Source of the DNA: Asterella californica
Taxonomy: Eukaryota > Streptophyta > Marchantiopsida > Marchantiales > Aytoniaceae
Direction of reading: 5' to 3'
NCBI GenBank assembly: GCA_036924285.1
Contig: JAYKYS010000006.1
Span: forward strand, 28,928,001-28,992,000
Length of the DNA: 64,000 nucleotides
Part shown: positions 56,300-64,000 of the stretch, piece after piece
How positions within the stretch are numbered: position 1 is the first letter of the stretch
How the letters are laid out: each line of letters opens with the position of its first letter
Made by a program: the position numbers and the translations under genes
Notes under the pieces: generated by a model
Told to the model about the DNA's origin: nothing
Seen by the model: the letters and a program-made list of their open reading frames with translations, nothing else
Databases searched by the model: none

Positions 56300-59200
56300 A
56301 ATTCGGGATCCAACTGAAGGACCGCCAGTAATTGCGATTCATGCGTTAGCTAGCTGTTGAGCTACAACAGCCAGATGTTACGTCTACATATAAGATGGAA
56401 ACCACGCAACCTCCTCGAGCACTCACTACCTCCCTTGGACTGTCAAGGGCAGAGCACAAGAGCGTGCCATGGAAGTACGTCTTTGGTACTATGGAAACGC
56501 GACCCAATGAATAGCAAACGGATGGGAAGACCCCATCAAGCCTCACAAGGGAAAGAAAGGACCCGAAGGGCCAAGCAACAACCACCCCGAAGGGAAGAAC
56601 ATCGGGGCTAAGCTCTGCTATCAGTAGCTCTAAAATCGCCTGTCGCACCTATAATGTCCGAGATCAAAAAATCAGTACCTCTAGAAACAACTGGCGCACC
56701 TGAAGAGGCATCACCTACTGCGATTGCCCTCCTGTGAACTGCTCCTGCTAAAGCTCTCTGTAGAGCAATGGAAACTCGCTGTCGGAAAAACATGGTGCAA
56801 AAAGAAAGAGAAAGTGGAGATATACTCCCTGACACCTCTCATGATAGGCTCTACCACAGTCTCTCAAAAAGACGTCGAACTCCAAACATGTCGATCCGTA
56901 TATCTCCATAGCTAAAGGGATGAAGTGATGTCCCACTTGCATACCCCTGTACTTGGTCACCTTCGCTGCTGCCGCCACGCCTGCAGCCCATCTTGGGGGA
57001 TGGGTGATCACCTGTGCCGCCACTGAGTCCCGTGTCGAATCCGCGACAACCACATCAGCCACTGAGACCTGATCCTCTCTCATCATATACAAGTCAGCTC
57101 TCACTGATCCTCCTGTCTGAAGGGCATACCAACGCTCTCTCCACGTCATGTGACCGCTCTCCCGTGCTAAGGCAAGCACGACGTCTCTGATGGCATCGTG
57201 GGTAGCTATCCGCTCTCTACCATGAGGACATCGAGCAAGATGGCGACCCGATGTGTCGAGCGAGACACCGCACTCGCAAGTGGATAGTGCCGAAGCAACG
57301 GGCTGTACCAAGCCTAGGCGGAACCTCATCGCTGTAGAGAAGATAGTCGGTGCGAGTCGGAACGCTCTAATGCAAGGTCGAGCTATGAGCCAAGAGCCTG
57401 CGCCCTTGCCCGAACAAGAGCGGAGTCGAGCTCTAGTATCCCGTGAGATGGAAGGATCCACTAAGAGAGCATGGAGAACCTGCTGAAAGTGGTGCCCCGT
57501 CAGAGAAGACTGTAGTCCGCGAGATCCATCGATAACTAAGGTATCGAATCGAGGGTGTGCCTCACGTGCCTCAAGAGTCAGGCCATCTCTTGCCTCACGG
57601 AGACACATCTGTAGTGGGTAAGAACCATCATCCACCTCTGTCACGTAGCTCTCTAGAATAGGTCTATCTCGCACGAGAAACCGACAACAGAGCTAAGGTG
57701 CTGAGAGGGCCCAACTACCCAAAAAGGTTGCCGGAGCAGTCTCCTCCATGGATAATAAGCCCACTCTGCCACATGATATCGGCAAAGATGTCTGCTTACG
57801 TGCGAGAGGTCCTGCCACACAGTCAAAAGTCCCCGGTCCTATGATGTCGCCAAACACCCCCATGATCTTCCTATCAAACTCTCTGAGACGCGAGATGAAG
57901 ATAGGAGATGGAGGTACTGTGCGGAGTAAGTAACTCGGACGCCGCGCAATGGAAGAGTAAAGGATACCAAAGGCAACTTGAGGATCCTCCAACATAGGGA
58001 GATCCTCAATATGCAAAACGTCCTCCGCTAGAGCAACATCTAAGAATCGAGAGACAAAGTCTTCTGTACCCACAGGTACTCCGAGGATGCGTAAACCATC
58101 AGTGGGGAAACAAATCCCTCCGGGAGCTGTAGGTCCGACGGTATACCTATGGGAGACCAAGCCTTGCACTTTGACACCTTCACTCTCAGCCCTACCAAGG
58201 CCAATTGAGAGACAAGGTGGTCAAAGGCAACACCGACTTGGTCCGCCGGACCTACGATGTGCGTATCATCGGCTAGAGATGGAAAAACACAACCTGGAGC
58301 AGCCAAGGCGGTGGCCAAGAGAGCTCTGTAGTGAGCTAAGGCAAAGAGGGGTCCACCCAAAGGATCTCCCTGACGAGTACCTGCAGCGGAGCTGATGACT
58401 GAAATCCCCTCTATCGTAGGACCGTGCTGGTAGTAAAGAGAAGAAGGAGAATCATAGAAGGATCACACGAAAGGGATCAGACCCGTCAGAGATCCCCCAC
58501 CATCCATGAGCTCCCTAAAGATGGAAGCGCGGGAAACGCTATTAAAGGCGTTTTCCACGTCCACCTGTAGGACAACCCAATCAGGATGGATGTCCAAGAG
58601 AGCTCTATTGCCGAAAGACACAGACTCACAACCTCCCGGTGTCGCAACTCCAAACTGATGTGGGCAAAGGTGGTCCTGAAAAGTATCTCGAAGCTGAAGG
58701 ACAATGGTACGACTGATAAGTCGTAAGAGAATCTCGCCGATGGCTATCGGTCGAATCCCTCCACCATCCTTCGTCATGACCAAAAGTCTAGCTGTCCCTA
58801 GTACCTGAGCTATAGACAGAGGAATATGTCCCTGAGCTACTGCTGCCGCTACCTGAAAAAGCTCCGTGAAACCACTAGAGGGGTCGTCTGTCTGAAAACA
58901 ATCCCGTAGGTGCTCGTAGACCATCCCAGACAGACCTCCAGAAGATAGACGTGGAGCTGTACACAAGGCCTAGGCAAACAAAGATCTATCGAGACATAAT
59001 GGCTCCTCAGGCTGATAGTCCTGAACCTCAGGTGGTGGGGGATCACCCGGTGAGGGGTGAAGGGAACGCAACGCAGCAATCGTCTCCTCGGTAGGACATG
59101 CCAATGACAAAGGATGCAGTGCTCTAGCAGCTCTACTGTACTCTCCAGCCTGACCTAACATCCTACAGCGTCGTATGCGAGCGGAAGATGAGACATCACG

Positions 59201-59990
59201 TGTAGAGGCAGACTCACTCCTACCTCGTACCGCACGGACTGATTCCTCCTGTAAGGACGCCCAATCACCAGCACGGAATCTCCGAAGACGGGTCGTCACC
59301 TCCCGATGTCCTCCTCTGCCACCTCGAGTATAACGGAGACACCAACGAGGAAGTAGAAGAAATAGTAACCATGCCGCCTCGTCCTTGGTGTTCCGTGCCA
59401 ACATGTCGAGAGGTAGACGAAATGCTTGTCTCACCTCGTCATGAAGAGCACGAGGTAACCGATGGAACAAACGCGGACAAGAGAAACTCGTCTCGAACAA
59501 ACTCAGAATAGTGCTAGAGTGGACTCTCATCCACTCCCACGACTCTGGAGGAACTCCAGGAAGAAGGGCTAATGGTGCCATAGTGACTGCACATGAAGAC
59601 CTCCGATCTCGGCTAACCTGGACATCCCATGTGGTCGTATCATAGCTCTTCTGCATTTTTCCCACATGAGATTTTACTCCTTGCGAAATAAATAACTGAT
59701 TGCACACCGGACATGGTGTGTCTCGAATCAGTCTCGATCTCATGGGAGAGAGAGTATCCATAGCTAGAGAAAAACGATATCCGATCAAATGATAATCATA
59801 ACAGAAACATCTCCAAAAAGAAAAAGGAACATAGAAGAATAAAAACAACAGAAATAAAAAGAAAGAAAACGAAGACAAAAAAGAAAAAAAAAAAGAAGAA
59901 AAAAAAAAGAAGAAAGAAGAACCCTGATATGTAAAAATAGAGAGAAACAAATACAATGAATATGACAAAAACTGTCAAGAACTATCAAAA
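56300..59990 (-). mobile_element. R2-like non-LTR retrotransposon with restriction-like endonuclease
   Basis: One coding unit on the minus strand has the domain order N-terminal zinc finger, RT, CCHC knuckle, restriction-like endonuclease (RLE), as in R2-type site-specific LINEs. The leader (about 59815-59935) is a long pyrimidine tract on the coding strand, and the 3' UTR runs from 56608 to about 56300. No poly(A) tail or target duplication was recognised. Most plant LINEs use an APE endonuclease, so this group is uncommon. Element ends are approximate. Confidence 0.8.
56608..59761 (-). pseudogene. R2-like LINE polyprotein (ZnF-RT-CCHC-RLE)
   Basis: Start ATG at 59761 (MDTLSPMRSRL), then a zinc finger CPVCNQLFISQGVKSH. 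After an in-frame TAG at 58972-58970 comes the RT: SSGGLSGMVYEHL, RPIAIGEILLRLISR, LQVDVENAFNSVSR (catalytic Asp), a TGA at 58465-58463, GTRQGDPLGGPLFAL, and SLADDTHIVG (ADD active site). A frameshift near 58110 leads to the thumb region ending in TAG at 57695-57693. The knuckle CECGVSLD...GRHLARC and the RLE (RADLYM, VADVVVADSTR, KVTKYRGMQ, FIPLAMEIYG) follow. A last frameshift near 56800 restores the C-terminus RQRVSIALQRALAGAVHRRA to 56608. Three stops and two shifts make it inactive, but every domain is still legible. Confidence 0.82.
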
Positions 59991-61241
59991 ATTTCACAAA
60001 AAACTCTAAAAAGAATCCTCTCTAACCCTAACTTCTCAGAAAATTAAAAACTATTTAATACTCACCCATTTTTCCATCAAATGTACCATTTTTAAAACCA
60101 AAAAAGAGAAAAAAACAACATGAAAAAAAATATGTAAAGAAAAAAAAACTTACTAGGCGCGTTTAGTAGCATTTGACCGAATATACCACAGGCCACGCGG
60201 CTTCCGCAGATTCTGCTCCACGCAGAACGCAGCGCATCCGTATCGCAGATCCCTGAAGAATATTATATCTGCCACTAACTTTATCTGTCTAGTAGCACTT
60301 GTTAGCAGCAAACAGTTTGTTTGTACAAAACAGTAGTAGTAGTAATGTTCGAGTTCTGCTCGTGCTTTAGAACATCCGACTCGTAGCTACAGGATGACGC
60401 CTCTATAGTGGTCGTCTCCCGGGATCTTCTCGGGGCAAGAGCCCCTTGACCGATCTCCGACCGTGGACCGAAGAGAGTCGAAGACTCCGGCCAGCAGATC
60501 TAGACTATCTAGAAGACTATCTAGAGTTCGTATACCGCCTCGATATCAACAAGTGAATATATACTTCAGCACGATCGACACCAAATGTTCGTGCTTTATC
60601 CAACTTTCTCTGACAGCTTCAAAGTCCGAACAGGGCTGGCCAAAAAAGATGATCATGGATTAGATTCGAGTCATCTTGAACTGGTGTCTAACGACACCCA
60701 TTTCAAGATGTCTGACCGCGGAACCTCGCGCTGCTCGTGCGCATGTAACCTTTCCTGAAACAACTCTAGCGGCTCGAGGTAATTAATATTACCAAACTGG
60801 CCGATTCAAAAGCTGCAGTCCACCGATTTATTCACTAGAGTTCACTCACGGCGTGCTAGCGAATCCGCCTTGCTAGCTATAGACTTAGAATTCGTCCTAG
60901 GCCTCTACCGGATTAATTGTAGAAAAATCTCGATTCACCTGAACAAGAACAATATCATCCAAGCACAAATTCTAGCAAATCAATATCCCAGACAGGACTC
61001 ATTATATTATGTGGCAGGTTTTGAATACATGTGGGTCCTTGACATCTCAAAGCAAATCCTTGCATATGCTCTCATCATGGCGACGTTCATTTCTCCAGTT
61101 TCCTGCAGAAACGAACATGTATATGGACAGAGGTCACTAGGTCAACAATTACTCCGGGCCGTTCAGGATTGATCAGAACATCGCTCCAGCTCGAGCGTCT
61201 TGACGTAAGTGCTTGAGTTCAAATATTGTACCATGCTACAT
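59991..61241. other. spacer without recognised gene
   Basis: A-rich to about 60150, then mixed sequence. The + frames at 60463-60663 and 60870-61172 have no recognisable motif. A CTATCTAGA block is repeated near 60508-60526. Confidence 0.45.
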
Positions 61242-61859
61242 TCAAGGCTGCTCGGCCGATAGTTTCATGATAATCTCAGGAGACACCTCAAACGACTTGG
61301 TGAGTAACTCAGAATCAGCTTTGACTCCGAACAGAGTTCGCGGGAGGGAAACCAGTCCTGGAAATGTGCTGCTGAAGGAGGCGTAAGCTCTCACTGTCTT
61401 CTTGCTCTTGTTGATCTGGAAATGCACGAGGCCACGAGGGAACACGAAGATGTCGTCCTTATGCAAAGTTTGAGTGAACAGATTAGGGACTGGAGCAGTT
61501 GCGTCGATAAGACCCACTTCTAGAGTCCCTTCAATGATGAATAGAGTCTCAGTACCACGAGGATGAGTGTGAGGCACATTCACGCTGCCCGGTGGGTATA
61601 CAAGAAGTGCATTGGAAACACCCAGTCCTGACAGTGCTGGGAAATTGTTCACGTTAACTCCCGTAACGTTAGCGAATGCTCCTTGTCTCACGTCGATGTT
61701 GCGTAACCCAGAGAAGGTGAAGTACTTTCCGTCAGCTCTAGCACCGTTGGCAGGCGGTGCAAAATCCCTGATTTCCTCTGGATCAGCTGCATAGGCACCG
61801 AAAACAGCCAAGCACAAGAGTGTGCATACTATGACAGGCGATATCGATGTGAATCCCAT
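61242..61859 (-). CDS. germin-like protein (cupin, secreted)
   Basis: A 205-aa single-exon cupin of the plant cell wall/apoplast. It has a signal peptide (about residues 1-25, VIVCTLLCLAVFGAYA), then germin box 1 PPGSVNVPHTHPRGTETLFI with the metal ligands His-x-His and Glu, EGTLEVGL, and box 2 KDDIFVFPRGLVHFQIN with the last His ligand. Germins bind Mn and may act as oxalate oxidase or superoxide dismutase; which activity cannot be read here. The two N-terminal Cys that form a disulfide in most germins are missing, as in some non-seed-plant members. Length is typical (~200-220). A TATA box lies about 240 bp upstream and a 79-bp tandem repeat in the predicted leader. Confidence 0.93.
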   Translation of the reverse strand: MGFTSISPVIVCTLLCLAVFGAYAADPEEIRDFAPPANGARADGKYFTFSGLRNIDVRQGAFANVTGVNVNNFPALSGLGVSNALLVYPPGSVNVPHTHPRGTETLFIIEGTLEVGLIDATAPVPNLFTQTLHKDDIFVFPRGLVHFQINKSKKTVRAYASFSSTFPGLVSLPRTLFGVKADSELLTKSFEVSPEIIMKLSAEQP

Positions 61860-61923
61860 GTTGGAACGTATCTCTCTTCACAGAGTCAACTACAAATTGG
61901 AGTAAAATTAACACACCGGACAA

Positions 61924-62070
61924 ACATACGCTGGCAGCTGCAGATCTAGATTGCAAGCCTTGATTTGGATACTCGATTAAAACGAATGTTGTTATCGGAC
62001 TAACATACACTGGCAGCTGCAGATCTAGATTGCAAGCCTTGATTTGGATACTCGATTAAAACGGATGTTG
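61924..62070. repeat. 79-bp tandem duplication in the germin-like gene leader
   Basis: ACATAC(G/A)CTGGCAGCTGC begins units at 61924 and 62003. Both carry AGATCTAGATTGCAAGCC and TTGATTTGGATACTCGAT, with very few differences, so the copying was recent. The array lies between the predicted transcription start and the start codon of the germin-like gene. Confidence 0.9.
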
Positions 62071-62094
62071 TGAGTTATTGGCAGTGTCTGCCTG

Positions 62095-62103
62095 TTATTT
62101 ATA
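62095..62103 (-). promoter_or_regulatory. TATA box of the germin-like gene
   Basis: TATAAATAA on the minus strand, predicting transcription start near 62065-62070 and a 5' UTR of about 205-210 nt. Confidence 0.6.
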
Positions 62104-64000
62104 GTACAGATGGAGAATCTTTTGTGCGAACATTCGCATGCAATTTTGCTGATGACTGTGATGACGTCATTGGGAGTCCTCGAGCGTCAAAATTCGCGGA
62201 TATTGGTATGCTTAGGATCTGCTTGGGGATGACTAACGCTAATCTTGTGCCGGCGTCTGTCATGATCGTCTTGACTCCATGACCTGGACAGAGCACTGTA
62301 GTACGTACCCAACCCCATGCTAAGTCTTCGGTCAGCTCAGGACTTTGGTGAAACACACCACGTTAACGTTCACACGTACTACGTACTGAGGAAATCTAAC
62401 TTCTTATGTACAGCAGCTGGATTGAACTGTTATTCCTTCAGACAGATCGATCCCTGGAGCTCACTGATGAGCACGAGTTCTTCGTCCCTTTCTCTCCATT
62501 TTTAAATGGAACGGACAACTGCAGTTGTTTGGTCTTTACTCCATGCATCTACATTAGTACTATCTCCAGATGTAACTAGTGTGAAATTGCGTCTGATTAG
62601 AACTTTCATATTCAAGGTTTCGGAGGTGCTTAATCAGATAAGCTTGCTAAGTCAACGTTGTGAGTATAATCAAACTTGAACCATTTTCACGATAGTTGAT
62701 CATTGTGGATTCAAGGATGGTTGGTCTAGCAACCTAAATACACTCAGACTGGAGGAGCTGTAAATCTGGATCTTGTCCACGCGTCTCGGATCCAATTTGC
62801 ACAGTCGGGTACGTCGGAGATCAGTTTTATACTGCAGCAATTGCTGTACAAAACATAGTATGGTGGAAACAGCATGTCTAGGGAAGGAATAAACAGCTTT
62901 GCCTCTCGTGAGAGAGAACTTCCAGCCGCTTGGTTCAAATTATTATACCTTATCTAGCTAGATCTGATCTGGGCGCTGAGCTCAAGAGGATTATAGTCTT
63001 CCATCTGAAATCAAATATGCATAGAAACATTTCTAGCTAGGTATTGAACAAACGATGGGACCTTTGGCCCAGCTGCAGGGCTTTTCGGTTGGAACTGGAT
63101 CTCTAGATCTTGAAGACCTTTTATAGATATATATTTTCTTATCTAATCTAATGAAGTTTTGGTTGCCTTGAAACGTCTAAACCCTCCATGTACCGGACTG
63201 CTTGATACTGCTCTCGGATTTGACTGGATCTTGAACCTAGCGTGCATGTTTTCTGTTTGATACACTTCTCCTCGAAGTCACCTACTGACCACTTAGGACG
63301 TATATATCACTTCAGTGACTCCGGACCCCTTCTAGATCTTATCGTCGAAGAGAAGTCAGCGGCATCGAACATATGAAATCAAGATCGAGTCATTTAGCAT
63401 ATCTGATTGTTTAGTATATTTAGATCATGTTCACCGTCACCATTCACGGTACTTGTGCTGTGTAAACAACTTGCCAACACATGTACAACACAAGCAATTC
63501 CCTCATCCGCAGCCGGTTGATGGGTACAGAGTAGTAGCAAGTGCGCCGAACATTAGACTAACTGATACGAGCCGAACTTCGACACTGGTTTCCCACACGC
63601 AGTCATGCTGTCAAGCTTAGTTTGTCACTTTTAGTTGTGTATACTTGTCATGCCGTGGGTTATACGATGAGATTCTGCGAAACTGCGCATGCGGAACGAT
63701 ATTGTAACAGTACCATTGATCATGACAGCCGGTGCAAGTCCAAATTGAATCCTAGTTTGGTATTTCTATCTTATTGACTGTCTGACAAGCAGGGCAAATG
63801 ACAATAGTGACACTGCAGCTGTTCTTATAATTACACCACACTAGCCTCCTCGTATGCAAACATTTGACTTTTTTCTTAGCTGAGAGCATGTCGATGTTCC
63901 TGGATTCATCCTTCTATATATTGGGTAGCCTCTAATAAGCTTGAATAGATCTGGTCCCTGCTACAGCTAATCGTTACCGTCTCCACTAAGCATCTACCAT
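62104..64000. other. germin-like gene upstream region and spacer
   Basis: Promoter side of the germin-like gene, then intergenic DNA. Short frames (62070-62282 +, 62099-62356 -, 62744-62938 -) are overlapping and match nothing. No RNA gene seen. Confidence 0.45.

Noticed and set aside
56280..56360. tRNA-like TAGCTCAACAGC at the LINE 3' end
   Set aside because: No matching B box or cloverleaf could be drawn on either strand.
1..64000. CRISPR arrays, bacterial operons, phage genes
   Set aside because: None seen; introns, plant gene families and retroelements show that this is plant nuclear DNA.

Overview
The window looks like nuclear DNA of a land plant. It has a plant-type class II small heat-shock protein (sHSP) cluster with introns, an F-box/kelch gene, a germin-like protein, a PPC/DUF296 (AHL-type) protein, an ABCG transporter relic, U6 snRNA-like pseudogenes on Pol III-type T tracts, and Ty1/copia, Ty3/gypsy and LINE retroelements. 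The bacterial-type amino-methyltransferase relic and an R2-like LINE with a restriction-like endonuclease suggest a bryophyte or another non-seed plant. That placement is an inference; no single marker here fixes the species.

Layout. 1-10 kb: intact class II sHSP genes at 2.9-3.8 kb (-) and 9.15-9.98 kb (+), with a decayed third copy (-) at 7.4-8.1 kb lying head to head with the second. 11.3-22.1 kb: a Ty1/copia element cut in two. Its 5' half (LTR, PBS, gag, protease, start of integrase) is on + at 11.3-13.4 kb and its 3' half (rest of integrase, RT, RNase H, PPT, LTR) is on - at 18.5-21.15 kb, with an intact F-box/kelch gene between them. The ends of a DNA methyltransferase-like pseudogene abut both break points in the orientation expected if one inversion cut the element and that gene together. 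22-31 kb: gene-poor DNA with an ABCG nucleotide-binding-domain relic (26.4-27.0 kb) and the second copy of a paired-hairpin repeat first seen at 6.2-6.55 kb.

31.5-44.8 kb: an intact single-exon gene encodes two copies of a GW...VYKAP domain followed by an alpha-crystallin domain. About 5 kb from inside this gene onward is duplicated downstream (32.0-37.06 versus 39.99-44.23 kb). Each copy carries a U6-like pseudogene. The left copy runs into a broken three-repeat coding region; the right copy runs into an intact PPC-domain gene, whose first ~30 codons also occur in the left copy.

44.8-60 kb: retroelement territory. It holds a Ty3/gypsy RT/RNase H relic interrupted by a 917-bp LTR, whose leader has four ~190-bp tandem repeats. 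A plant L1-type LINE 3' end with a zf-RVT domain follows, ending near a 25-bp perfect inverted repeat. A nearly complete R2-like LINE lies on - at 56.3-60.0 kb. 61.2-62.1 kb: a germin-like protein gene (-) with a TATA box and a 79-bp tandem duplication in its predicted leader. The rest is AT-rich intergenic sequence with no gene I can support.

The genes do not form one pathway. The common themes are alpha-crystallin/sHSP genes and a locus shaped by duplication, retroelement insertion and one inversion. All coordinates and reading frames were worked out by eye, so exon edges and repeat limits may be off by a few bases.
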